DNA from: Macropodus opercularis
Taxonomy: Eukaryota > Chordata > Actinopteri > Anabantiformes > Osphronemidae
NCBI GenBank assembly: GCA_030770545.1
Contig: JAUCMP010000030.1
Location: forward strand, 4,565,001-4,629,000
Direction of reading: 5' to 3'
DNA length: 64,000 nucleotides
Numbering within the stretch: position 1 is the stretch's first letter; the number at the start of each line of letters is the position of its first letter. A model generated the notes under the pieces. The model had not been told where the DNA came from, searched no databases, and worked only from the letters and a program-made list of their open reading frames with translations. Shown here piece by piece: positions 8,872-19,617 of this stretch. Position numbers and translations under genes: made by a program.

Positions 8872-10390
8872 TATTCTTTTTCTTTCCTCCGCTCCTCCTT
8901 GGGAAAAGAGCCCAGTGAGTAACCAATCGGCCGCTGTGTGTCAAGGCGTTGGTTACATCTGCTTCAGAACCAGTACAGAACCACGGCTCATCTGCAGGAT
9001 TGTGCAGCGGTGCCATCGCCTTCCTTTTCATGTGCTGCTTTTGTTAGAAGTGGCTCCAGAGTCATTGGCCCAGCGGTCGTCTCACCCTCACAAGCTGATC
9101 CTCTCTGTAACACAGGCTCATGTAGAGACTCTGCACTTTGCTGCTTTTCTTCTAGTAAATGTTGGCACATTCAGCTACTTTGCTGCTGTTGTTTAGCTGA
9201 AGTTTGCACTAGTGGCTCACAGTAACTGCAGCTTGTCACAGTTTCTTGTTTTACTGTTTCCTCCGCCAGGACAGGACGACCACGAGTCACCTCTGCTGCC
9301 GAGGACGAGTCCGTCCGAGTCACCGGCCTCCGAAAAGCTACCGGCAGCTCAGCTCAGAGCCACGTTGAAGGCCACACCGAGTTCTAGTGGCAGCTGTGAA
9401 TGCAGACGGACACAGCGACTCCACTACCGCTGTCCACGCTCTGGGCCCACGCTCCACCATGTGCTCACTCCTTCGGTGGGGAACATCCTTCACTCCTCCA
9501 CCAGGGACAGGAACTCTCCGCCAAGCAGGAGCACACGCCACCCGTCACCGCTTCAGAGCCGTGGCCTCGCGCTCGGAGGAGCTGGTTCTCGCTCGTCATC
9601 GCCCAAGCTGAGGTCACCGAGGTGCTGGGAAACTCCTCGTGGCGAGGATTCAAGGCTTGGGATTCACTGGTTATTCACATTCACTGTATTATTCACTCAT
9701 TCATCCCAGGCTCTACTGCAATCAGAGCCACGAGTCATTTCAGAGCCTGACCGAGCCCTTTGTGAAGTGTTGCAGCCAAAACTAACTTGGGTGCCTGCTG
9801 TTCGCTGCCACCGTCACTCATTTCATGTGTTTGCGTTCCACTGCCGCTGGTCCAGAAAGAAGGTGGGTAACAAACTGTCAGTCGCATGTTTCCTTAATGT
9901 GAGTAGTCTGCTGTGTGGGTGCAGGACTGTGCTCTACTGTGGACAGTAGGTGGCGCCGTGAGGCTGAGGTTGGAGCTGGAGCCAGGACTGAGTCTGGCTG
10001 GTTCCTTCATCAAGGCAAGATGCTCAGCTCAGCCTCTGAAGGAGCATCTGAGTCTACAGCAGCTTCACTAGGATGGATCAGAGCGACCAGGACCATCTGG
10101 AACCATCGCGTTACATTTTGTTAGTAGTTTGATGTTTACCAGGATAACAAAAGGTTTTCTGCTTGTTTGTGCCAGTATTGAGCATAATAGTAGGATTAGG
10201 CCAAATCAGTGTGTGTGAGTTCAGCAAAGAGAGCTCTAAGTTACGGAGGTCTTTGAAGGCCGCGCTGCGCCCCTTCCCTCGCTCACTACACGCTGAGCCG
10301 AGGAAAGGTCGTCGTCGTCTTTTCAATTCCTCCGTCTTCAGGGCGTTTACATCAGCCTGGTTTTAAAGCCGAGAGGGCGTCTGCTGCTCC
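8872..10390. other. Interval with a long open frame of doubtful status
   Basis: A 245-codon plus-strand frame (9,212-9,949) follows an acceptor-like TTTCCTCCGCCAG at about 9,268. The translation is Ser/Pro/Arg-rich without recognisable domains, and overlapping frames are also open, typical of GC-rich chance frames. In copy B a single substitution truncates it (stop at 47,900). The interval 9.0-9.9 kb has an unusual concentration of differences between the two copies. Confidence 0.4.
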
Positions 10391-10500
10391 AAGCTGGTCT
10401 GGAGGCTGCTGTGATGTTTGGCAGCACGGGGAGAGCTCTGGGTGTTTCCAGACAGCAGGGCTAGCGACGGGTTTGAGCTGGGGGAGGGTCCGACGCAGGA
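10391..10500 (-). repeat. Dispersed repeat shared with 34.9 kb
   Basis: About 110 bp from AAGCTGGTCTGGAGGCTGCT to GGGGGAGGGTCCGA recur at 34,896-35,015, where a 13-bp insertion (CACCTGGGAGCTG) is present. The minus strand upstream reads AADALSALK, like the C-terminal end of an L2/Rex-type LINE protein, so the repeat may be LINE tail sequence. The family is otherwise unassigned. Confidence 0.6.
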
Positions 10501-11039
10501 GGCGCGAAGCAGTGGTAGTGATGCTGGTTTGGTCTGGAGTATGTGGAGCCTGGCTTCCAGACTGGAAGAAGCACAGAGACGGACTCTCCCCACGCTCCAA
10601 GTGACGTCCTGGTGGCAGGCGACCTGTGAGCCGACCCCGCAGCTTCGTCAAAGCTCACTGGCTTTTCAGGCTGCTCTGCAGATGAGACTCCAGTCCCAGC
10701 GTGTGAGCTTCACACAGAGGTCAAGGTACAAGTGACACAGTACCGGATAAGGAGGACTTGACTTGACATGTACAACAAGAGACTCCCGCTGACCTCCCAC
10801 AGGTCCTCCACAGAGCATCACGACCTGCTCCATCAGCACACGGCGGCTCAGACGAAAGCTGTCCAGGGGCGATGGACACGTCTGGAAGATCGTGGGCCGT
10901 GCAACGCTGGGCCCTGTACATGTGTCGAGTAGTATTTCACGGTGATTTGAAAACGGTTGTTTTCAACCTGCCCCTTTAAACGAGCTGATTTGTTTGTCTT
11001 TTCAATTGCTCCTGTAGTTTACGTGGTTTGTTTTGATGC

Positions 11040-11130
11040 TGAATGGATGGATGACTGCTGCACTTTGACACTTGATGTTTTTGTCGTGCATGTTGCAGTG
11101 ACAATAAAATGTCTTCTCTTCTCTTAAAAG
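11040..11130 (+). mobile_element. LINE 3' end relic
   Basis: CTGCTGCACTTTGACACTTG followed by GTTGCAGTGACAATAAAATG and a TCTTCTCTTCTC tail matches the usual 3' terminus of teleost EN-RT LINEs. Compare ACAATAAAG at the end of the 18.3-20.8-kb LINE. No coding part is visible just upstream. Confidence 0.5.
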
Positions 11131-11269
11131 GCATGTGGTTGAGTCGCACAGAAGCTCTTGTTTCACTAGTCCAGCCATCACCTACCGCCTCCAGACGTCC
11201 TCCTCTGCTGCAGGTCACACATTGGATAGCATGTAAATGAAGGGTCAGTAAATGAGTTATTCATTGTTT

Positions 11270-11345
11270 CATTTCTCTAGCGTCCATTCACAACAGCAGT
11301 TGTCTCAAGGCACTTTACAAGCAAGGTTTGAGATCAAACACAGCG
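11270..11345 (-). mobile_element. L2/Rex-type LINE tail fragment
   Basis: TCTAGCGTCCATTCACAACA, then CAGTTGTCTCAAGGCACTTTAC, matches the tail at 35.50-35.56 kb of the L2/Rex-type LINE fragment. It is a short relic of a very abundant teleost repeat. Confidence 0.65.
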
Positions 11346-12787
11346 AAGCGTTTAAATGCAATCAATCAGTAAGTTCTAATCTTAATATATAGACGTTTAT
11401 AGAGATATTAAAAGCAATATACTCTGCCTCCAGCAGAGCCAGGCCCAATGTGGCGAACATCCGCCTTGAGGGGGTACAGAAGAGAGAGACAACGTAGTGG
11501 TCAGAGACGTCCCAACTCAGAGGAATTGAAGCCGAGGCAGCATTAGGTTCAAATAATCAAACATGAATGAGAAATATGCAAAGGCAGGCAAACAAAGTCA
11601 CCTCTCTCTCCTGCAGGGAGACGCTCACAGGAAGTGGGGAAGGACGGAGCCTGGGAGACGCTGGCTGTGTCCCCCAGCACAGCTCACATCTCCCCCGTCT
11701 CCTTCTAGGGAGGTGGTTTAAACCCTGAACAAGCGTCACAATGTGGAGATTTCATACCAACAACTGTTTTGTCTAAGAGCCAGATTGTCTTCGGACCCAA
11801 GGCCAGCAAGCCTGCACAGCCTAGACAGGACCTGTTCTACTCTATTACTCTATCTACCCTTTAGCCTGAACCACACGTATATGTGCTACATATATATTCC
11901 ACTACAAATGAACTAATTATGCATGGACTTTTTCCACCACAACGACACGACAAGAGGAAGCCGGCAGCAACAGGACAAACCCTGGGACAACGTAAGGCAC
12001 AGTCACGATACTTTCTACAACAGGCAAATTATTCATTAATTAACAAAAGAGCAATTTACCACAAAGCCAAATGTTCATGTTTTCAGCTATGTCACAGCCT
12101 CCACCGCTTCCTCTCTGCCAGGTCGACAGCGGGTAACCGCCTCACCAACGGAGTGTGACAGTGGACAAAGCAAAGGATCAGGCCACCGCCCTGTTCATCC
12201 ATGGACACAACGTTTCTGAGAATGGAGAACAACGCTGCGCTTTCCAAAACCACTGCCCTGCACCCACGGGGTAAAAAGTGAGACTGCAAGGAATAACTGC
12301 AGCCCCAGCAGCCTGTCAGCTCCTCCATCAGAGGGCCAGGAGGAAGAAGGAGCAAGGAACCACAGGCGTCTGCTGCGCGGAGCAACCGGAGACACTGGAA
12401 GGCGAAATCCCAGAGTTGATGCTGTACTGGAGGCGAGGTCCCGTCTCGAGGAGCCTCTCATCCAAAGAGCTGAAGACCCACTGAAACGGTGGGAGGCCGA
12501 GGCTTCGAGGATACTTCACTGCCGTTCCAACGCGAGCCACGTGGACGAAATATTGCCCTCAAGGTGTCGGTACTGCAAAGATGAATACGTACTATAAAAA
12601 ATGGCCAAAAAGGCTTCAGTCTACCCACGACCGGTTAAGGTGATGCTAGGAAGACGTCAGTCCCTCAGAGAGAGTCTCCTCAAAAACAGGACCGATAATC
12701 CCTGAGGCCCGTCCAAGCTGTGGCTTCTGGTATTTCTGGTTCAAATGTGAAACAGTAGTGACTGCGTGTAATGGAATTTTTACTATA
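11346..12787. other. Unassigned interval with a 27-kb-array module
   Basis: Bases 11,972-12,012 (ACCCTGGGACAACGTAAGGC and CACAGTCACGATA) match the module repeated in the 26.8-27.85-kb array. The rest, including a GC-rich stretch at 12.1-12.55 kb with several overlapping short frames, shows no family I recognise. The two copies differ by about 5 bp at 11,846. Confidence 0.45.
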
Positions 12788-13223
12788 TGTGACAGAACTG
12801 TGATGCATATTACTTGATATATCCTCATATGTATTGGCTTTTATCTGTACTAAGTGAAGTAATCATAGAGTGAGTTATATACCTGCTTACAGAAATGTTT
12901 GAGAACAACGAGCCTTCTCTTCTGCCTTGAGAAAGGGAGGTAAGCTTTCGAGCTAGGTGGGGAGACACTGTCTAGTTCAAATTGGTTTACGACATGGGGC
13001 CATGGTGAGAGCACGGCAGCAGAACTTTGATTGACTTTGTTTCTGTTACACTTTCCCCCTGGTACAAGACAGTGACTGACCCTTAGTTGTGGGCTGATGA
13101 GTCTGAGTTACACTCAGGCAGGACAGCTTTGCACTGACTCTGTGTACTTCTCTTCTTGCAAGAGTAAAAGACAACACGAAGACAACTTTGATTGGGTTTT
13201 GATTCATTCACCGGTTCCTAACA
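12788..13223 (+). mobile_element. Possible LTR-like relic
   Basis: About 436 bp starting TGTGACAGAACTGTGATGCA and ending CCGGTTCCTAACA. The composition and the GTAAAAGACAACACGAAGAC stretch near the 3' end resemble a retroviral-type LTR. There is no target-site duplication, no primer site and no internal sequence. Weak call. Confidence 0.22.
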
Positions 13224-13429
13224 GGTTTTTGCCTCCACACTGCGCAAAAACAAGGCTTATATGAAAACGCAGAATAAACAAATGTTCAGAAACACGCAAA
13301 CCGTTCACAGTTGCTAAGTTAGGCTCAAATATAATAGTTAATATATTCAACGACGAGCCGACTCTTTGAAGAGAGTCAGGCCAAAAGAGTGGGACAAAGC
13401 CCAGAGTAGTAGTTTGGTTGCAGTGAATG

Positions 13430-13829
13430 CGGCCGCCACATACACAGCCCCCTAGCGGTATTCTGACACGTGATTGGGGGATTGAAGCGTCACGTCAGTG
13501 CTTCTGTAATGTGATTGGCTGTGGGCGGGAAGACGAGTTCCGACAACGCAGGCTAATAGTTGACGCTGATAATGACCGAGGACCAGAGTTTCCGCTTTCA
13601 GCTGTGTAGCGGTTGTTGTAGCCACCGCAACATGAAGTTGAACACAGCAGAAGCCTGTTGACGGCCATTAACCCTGAACGTGACCGTGAAGAGGCAGGTG
13701 TCGTTGATCCAGCTGTTCGGGCTAACCAGCTAGCTAGCTAGATAGCTAGCCAGCTAGCCGGTAGCCTCGCAGCTACACCGGGCACAGCAGCGAGGAGCAG
13801 CCTGGACTGTGACCTTGACCCGCCGCCAT
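13430..13829 (+). promoter_or_regulatory. CpG-rich promoter-like region and candidate first exon
   Basis: It begins with GCGGCCGC and carries an E-box (CACGTG near 13,469), a CRE-like GTCACGTCAG, an inverted CCAAT box (ATTGG at 13,514-13,518) and an adjacent GTGGGCGGGA (GC-box/E2F-like). This is a typical TATA-less vertebrate promoter layout. Downstream is a plausible 5' UTR with a GCTAGCTA-rich run, ending GACCCGCCGCCAT followed at 13,830 by GTGAGT. The Kozak-like CCGCCGCC with AT at the donor suggests a start codon split by the intron (AT|G). Copy B keeps all of these, with two small changes. Confidence 0.5.
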
Positions 13830-16800
13830 GTGAGTACTCAGATGCTTCCAAGGCTGGGACGTCACAGAAAAGTCGATTTGCAGAGATGCGGGAGGACGAA
13901 CATTTAGTTTCCCTCTCAAGTCCGACCTTTGATTGACAGCTTCATTAACGTCCTGCTAACACAAAGAAAAACCCTCAGAACAACCTCGACGTGTATTTGT
14001 ACCGTGGTACTGAAATGCACATTGTTCATTCGGTGTAGTCGTTGACTCCAACACAGCTGCTGTGCTGAGAGCAGACTGGCCTGTAGGGTGGAGACCAGTT
14101 GATGGAGAAAGCATCACAGAGGTCGTCTAGATTTGATGAAGCCTGGTCATGATGTGCTTTGCAAGGTGGTGGTCATACGCGTGTTGCTGAGTCCACAGCC
14201 TATAGTCCCGCCTGATGTGAAGACGTGTCCCGTAGCGTGAGGCTGCCTGACCGTGACGCTTCTCTTCACGCGCTGCTTCCTTAGACGCTGTGTGACCGAC
14301 GCTGGTCTGGTTCGGGACCATGCGACTGTGGTTGAGTCTCCAGATTAGGCTGATCAGTGGAGAGTTGGAGACGGTGCAGGGGATGGTGCTGTCACTGCTG
14401 GAGCCACTGATAGAAACTGAAATGATGCAACTCAAATATTAATGTAATACAGTGACGTGTGTAGTTTCTGGGCCTTGTGAGATTCATCGAACGCTCACCC
14501 AGGCTCTCCTCCCGTTTGTGCTGCTGACGGTGCAGCTGTCGTCCACATCGGTAGCATCGTGTGAGCGTAGCAGAGAGCTGCGGGTGTAGCAGAGCGGCTG
14601 TTCAGTCCGCTGGGCTGTGGTTGTGCTGTGGAGGGCGGTGGTGGACCAGCTGAGTCCAGGTTTAGGGTGGATCCCCTCTGAGCTGCAGCTCATCCAGTTT
14701 CCTACCTGCTCCAGGTGGACTTTACAAACAAATGGATTGACGCAGCTTTGAATTAATGAGGATTATTTTACTCAGTGGAAGTAAAACCTACCTACCTATC
14801 GTTCAGTGGCTTTATTTTGTGTAAACACACACACGCAGAAGCTTCACTTTGGAGACTGGAGCTGGAGAATGAAAGGTTGTGTCAGATAGTTTGTGTGTTT
14901 GTCTCACCGGACACTTTTAAGTAGATAAATGAGTCCTTGTTACTGGTTCTGGTGCTGGTCAAGCACTGGAATCTGCCCTGGTCCTGAACCTTGACCCCCG
15001 TCAGCTGCAGTGAGGCGTTTCCTCCGGAGATCTGATCCTGGAACAGTGACGTCCTGCCTGTGAAGCGCTGGTCCTGGTTTGTGAGCTGGTCTCGGTAGTC
15101 ATGGCAGGAGTGGACATGAAGGTCACATCAAGGTCAGCGTCTCCCTGAAAGTTTCCATGGCAACACACGACGCAAACATTCATACAGAATTAGATGATTT
15201 AATTATTTAGAGGTTTTAAATATTAATTAATTGAGGATCCTATAGCTGATTTAGTTCTACTTGAGTATTTCTTCGCTTTCTTGTTTCACTGTGATCATTT
15301 AGTCGACAGTTCACCCGGTGTAAAATTGAAAAGCTGCTTTCTGTCGTGTGAAACAGGCCTCGTGGAGTTTGTGTTGTGCCAATCGCTGTATTTTTGGTTT
15401 TGAAGTGTCAAACGCTTCTAGTTCTTTTACGCAGCATAAAAATCTTCCCATTGTCACTTACGTTGATGCTGTAATGAAACTTCTGTTTATTATAAATAAA
15501 ACTTGTGTTAATGAAACCAGCTCAGAAATAGACGGCGTCGTCTGCTCTAAACGCTCGGCACCAAATGGAATCCGATTCAGTTCATTTCACTTTTTCATGT
15601 GTTTTTCTTGCTGGCTTTTAATATTTTTCTTGTTATGGGGGTTTGTGTGTTTCATAATCAGGCGATGTCCGTGACTCACACATCCAGCAGACAAAGAACG
15701 GGCCTGGTTCTGATTATCCGGTCCGCACAGCCGTCCCTGAGCAGGTCCGTTCTAAACAGAACCATCGTGTTTCTCTACAGATGTGACGTCGTTGAGGTGC
15801 GTCCAGATCAGGTGCGTCATGGATGAACATGTTCCAGTTAACGGAGGGCTGGGACCAAGTCCCCGACGCCGCTGGAGGAAGAGACCTACTGGGAGGAGGA
15901 AGAGCGTTTTTCTATTGGCTGGGATCGGTAGGAGAATTTCTCTAGTATGTTATTACCAGTAATGAGTGCGTCGCCTTCGCTGTGATCTTTAATACGCGCA
16001 GGCGTAATGATGACACGTTGGGGTCCAGTCTCTGACGATGATGTTACACACATTGCTCTAAACCGAGTCTCTAGGTGGAGACGCAGCGTAGTTAGTTGAT
16101 AGCAGTTTAAACCAGGTAGTGGTTTGCTGACGCATCAATATGTGACGTGTCTAATGTGTCTAATGTGAATGTTTGATGCTGGCTTGATTCTCGTTGCGTC
16201 TCTCGGGGCAGGGCGAGCGTGTCCTGGAGGGATTCCTTCAGACATCAGGGTCGGAGTAAACCTCCGGCTGGTCGCCTCCTCTCAGACCTACCTGATCCCG
16301 CAAGAGTCCAGAACCACAGGACGGACACGACCAGTGAGAACTGGGTGAGACTGGGTCTGCTCATGTCAGGTTAGTCCTCAGTTCAATAAAGATTTCGGTT
16401 TCCTCCAGATCATCGTTAGGTGCGACGGTCTCCCCAGAACCGTGACACTGAGCGGATGCTCGTGAGCAGGGAGGGAACCAACTGGATCCGATCCGTCACT
16501 GACCTCACGCAAACCGATTACTTGCGTTTGTTTTATTGTAGTTTTCTCTACATTTAGACTAAATTAGTAAAAACACAAAGTGGAACGGTTTTCTTCACGT
16601 CACTTCATTTTCCTAAGTTACATGTGGAGTGAGCTGACACCTTTCAAAATAAAGCTGTGATGATGCTTTAGTAGCTCACAAATGAGCTAGAAGATTTAAT
16701 GATTTGATTGTGTTATAACAACCTTAATGACCTGAAGACCTCAAGTTACTGTTGGTACCAGCACCACGGCGGCAGACACAGGGAAGGAGAGCTTCATTTA

Positions 16801-17566
16801 ACATCAACTGTCGTTTCAGTCTTGCACGTTGCAGGTAAAAGTCCAGGTTCACGTCCAGAGTCCAGGACTTGCTTCTTGACCCGGAATCCACAGAGACCAG
16901 TAAATGTCTAGATCTGATCCAGGAGATTCTCTCGATGTTTGTCTCTGTTTGTGTGGAAGGAGGAGGGAACGACATCTGTTTCCATTGACGCGGCTCAGTC
17001 CGTCCACTACTGGCTCAAGGTGTACGGATACGCGTCGGTTCCTAAAGGTGAGGTAACGACAACAACAGCGATGCTTTACGCACGGTCACGTACTCTACGC
17101 GTCCACGGCTTCTTTGCACGGGGTAGATTAGAGCCGATTCCTGAGGGCCTTTCACTGGCTGCAGGGTCTCCTCAGAGGAGGACGGATCGCTGCTGGCTCA
17201 TCCAAAAACCAGAGGCGAGCGTTAATCTACACACGAACGCACACAGTTCACTTCCTGTCCTAGAGAAATGGCGCCAACGTTTACTTATGTCGGTTATTTA
17301 TATGCTCATTTTCATATTAGAAATCAATCAGATATCAGTAGAATTAATAGAGGTGACAAGTCACGTTAAACACTCACACTGTACATGATCCTATTTAACC
17401 TGTGTGTTTCTAATATAAATGCACAGACGAGTTTTAGGTCACGTCATTGTGATGTTTGTGTTTTTACCCTGCAGGCCAAGAAAGTTCTACACCGGGCAGC
17501 ACAACGAGAGCCGCTGCTACGTTCTGCACCAGGACGAGAAAAGCCAAAGCCCCACTGAGAACGTAG
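13828..17566 (+). CDS. Candidate small four-exon gene, unrecognised
   Basis: This is a splice-signal-based model. Exon 1 ends with AT at 13,829 before GTGAGT. Exon 2 (16,212-16,344) follows GGGGCAG; its first G completes ATG and the frame reads ASVSWRDSFRHQGRSK onward, ending in phase 0 before GTGAGA. Exon 3 (16,960-17,047) follows GTGGAAG, starts in phase 0, reads EEGTTSVSIDAAQSVHYWLK and ends in phase 1 before GTGAGG. Exon 4 starts at 17,475 after CCCTGCAG and reaches TAG at 17,564. The phases fit without adjustment and give about 104 codons. I do not recognise the protein, the exon 3 acceptor is weak and exon 4 is low-complexity. Another exon 4 frame is open to 17,655. Introns contain the B7-like relic. 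It could equally be a decayed gene. Confidence 0.3.
14155..15124 (-). pseudogene. B7/HHLA2-like immunoglobulin gene relic
   Basis: Three immunoglobulin exons in the order of a fish HHLA2/CD276-like B7 family receptor ligand, which modulates T cells at the cell surface. Exon 1 (15,124-14,908) is the V-set C-terminal half: DLHVHSCHDYRDQL, RFTGRTSLFQDQISGGNASL, GVKVQDQGRFQC, then a GTGAGA donor. Exon 2 (14,745-14,499) is a C-set domain: VHLEQVGNWMSCSSEGIHPK, LSWSTTALHSTTT, DDSCTVSS, then a GTGAGC donor. Exon 3 (about 14,416-14,155) follows ATTTCAG and reads GSSSDSTIPCTVSNSPLISL, IWRLNHS, then frameshifts before a final GLSNTR segment. The V-set N-terminal half has a stop in frame, and no signal peptide, transmembrane or tail exon was found. 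Family assignment is strong; function is unlikely. Confidence 0.8.
15125..16211. other. Unassigned interval
   Basis: Mostly AT-rich non-coding sequence. An acceptor-like TTTCTCTACAG at about 15,780 precedes a short open stretch with a Met codon near 15,819 (about 47 codons, basic, no motif). Not called as an exon. Confidence 0.4.
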
Positions 17567-17734
17567 CACCAAGAACCGACGCCAGAAAACCTACACGGTT
17601 TGTCAGACGCTGCAGCAAACTGCGCTTACGTGACACTGACTTACAGGGAGTTTGAGGACAGGCTGAGCGAAGGATGGCGCTCATACACACTCTAGTGTGT
17701 TACTGTGGCGCTGATTACTGTACAACAAAGGAGC

Positions 17735-17792
17735 AACCCCCTCCTCCCCCACACTGAGCTCTCTGCCTTCCTCACATTGAGGGAGGTGGAGT
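17735..17792 (+). repeat. Single relic unit of the 31-kb minisatellite
   Basis: CCCCCACACTGAGCTCTCTG followed by CCTTCCTCACATTGAGGGAG and GTGGAG is one degraded unit of the 93-102-bp repeat arrayed at 31.0-31.9 kb. It directly abuts TCATTTCAACGCTGCAG, which begins the segment paralogous to 33.5 kb. Confidence 0.65.
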
Positions 17793-18342
17793 CATTTCAA
17801 CGCTGCAGAACAAAGTGAAGAGTTGCCTGAATCAACTGAAACCGTGACTATGCAGCACTGTTCAGAAACACATACGCGTCTGTCCAGCCAGTCGACGATA
17901 GGAACCTGAAGCTGAGTGTTAGAAACGATGTTTGAATGGTAGTGATGCAAACAGAGTCACTACACAGGCCCTGAATAAAATACTAGCAACCACAGACATC
18001 GGCCAAACCAAGGAGTCGATGCCCCGGAGGAGCAGCAGAACCAGCGTCTGCTCAACCAACGTGACGGACGGCGGACGCAGCGGCTCAGCTGAAGCCTGAA
18101 CATTCTACCCATGCGCTGCTACGCAGACACGTCCACGTGTTGGTTCTGCTTTTAAGTTTGAGGAAGTGCACACACAGTAACATGCTATAAATGACACTGA
18201 CTGTGTTTCTGGACTTTATTGATTTGTATCTATTATTGGAAATTCTATCAAATGTACGGTTTACCAAAAAAAAGCTGCAACATGACAAAGTCTCCCTCAG
18301 CAAACTGTTGGACCGACTCACGTTTGTTAATGTGTTCTTGGA
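17793..18342 (+). repeat. Segment paralogous to 33.5-34.06 kb (5' flank of the LINE)
   Basis: It shares long blocks with 33,505-34,056: AAGTGAAGAGTTGCCTGAAT, GAGTCACTACACAGGCCCTG, AACCACAGACATCGGCC and ACAAAGTCTCCCTCAGCAAA. It also carries indels and many substitutions, so it is an old duplication. Similarity stops exactly at GTTAATGTGTTC, where the LINE begins, and resumes after the LINE. No protein is recognised. Confidence 0.85.
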
Positions 18343-18357
18343 ATATCTGACTGTCAA

Positions 18358-19617
18358 ATGCAGCCTTTTTATCTCCCAAGGGAGTTTACTGTGGTCATGG
18401 TCACGGCTGTGTACATTCCACCGGATGCTAATGCTAACACAGCTATCGGACTCCTGCATGCTAGCGTTAGCAACAAGCAGAGCACGTACCCTGACGCTGT
18501 GCAGATCATAGCAGGAGACTTTAACCATGCGGACTTAAAGGCAGCTCTCCCTAAGTTCCACCAGCACGTAAAGTGCGCTACTAGGGGAGAGAAGACTCTG
18601 GACAAGGTCTATTCCAACATCAAACTGGGCTACAGGGCCAGACCACTACCACACCTGGGCCAGTCTGACCACCTGTCCCTGCTGCTCATTCCTGCATATG
18701 CCCCCGTCAAGAAAACGGCTCCCACCATCACAAAGACTGATGGTGCCTCCCAGCAGCTGCAGGACTGTTTTGACAGAACCAACTGGGAGGTCTTTGAACA
18801 TCAGGACCTGGAGATGTTCACAGACAGTGTACTGTGCTACATCAAGAACTGCATAGACACGGTCACAGTGGACAAACGCATCAGGGTCTACCCCAACCAG
18901 AAGCCCTGGATGACCCGGAAGGTCCAGCAGCTGCTGAGGAAGAGGAACAACGCCTACAGGTCTGGCGACAGAGATCTCTACAGCGCAGCCCGAGCTGACT
19001 TGAAGAGAGGCATCAGAGAGGCCAGAGCAGACTACAGGAGGAGGATTGAGGGCCACCTGGACAGTAACAACAGCCGGCAGGTGTGGCAGGACGTCCAGCA
19101 CCTCACCAAGTACAGGACCAACGTCAAAGCTGCTGAAGGTGACCTCACGCTAGCAGAGGAACTAAATATCTACTTTGCTCGCTTTGAGGTTTCTGCACCT
19201 GAAGCGGCGCAGCTACACCACACGGTGCACAGCAGCACGGTCCTCAGTCTGGAGCGGCACGAGGTGAGACGTACCCTCCGAGCCGTCAACCCGAGGAAGG
19301 CGACTGGTCCTGATGGCGTCCCAGGACGTGTGCTGAGGGACTGTGCAGACGAGCTGACTGAGGTCTTCACAAAGACCTTCAACCGGTCCCTGGCACAGTC
19401 CACTGTCCCCCCCTGCCTGAAGTCCTCCACCATAGTCGCCCTGCCCAAGAAGCCCCACATCTCCAGCCTCAATGACTACAGACCAATAGCACTCACCCCA
19501 GTCGTGATGAAGTGCTTCGAAAAACTGGTCCGTAGCCACATCACAGCAGCTCTGCCCTCAAGACTCGACCCACACCAGTTTGCTTACAGAGCAAACCGAT
19601 CCACAGAGGAGCCATAG
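18358..19617 (+). pseudogene. LINE endonuclease C-terminal part and RT start
   Basis: A 419-codon open frame. Residues about 10-115 are the C-terminal half of an APE-type endonuclease: VTAVYIPPDANANTAI, IIAGDFNHADL, and GQSDHLSLLLIPAY with the SDH active-site triad. A linker rich in Arg and Lys follows. From about residue 310 the RT begins with NPRKATGPDGVPGRVLRDCA, then IVALPKKPHISSLNDYRPIA and HQFAYRANRSTEEP. It ends at TAG 19,615-19,617 because of a one-base shift; the RT continues in the next frame. The N-terminal half of the nuclease was lost by 5' truncation. Confidence 0.88.

Noticed and set aside
9212..9949. 245-codon frame as a real gene
   Set aside because: No domain, several overlapping frames are also open, and copy B carries a premature stop.
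14155..15124. Intact B7 family gene
   Set aside because: Frameshift in the third Ig exon, a stop upstream of the V-set half, and no signal peptide or transmembrane exon.
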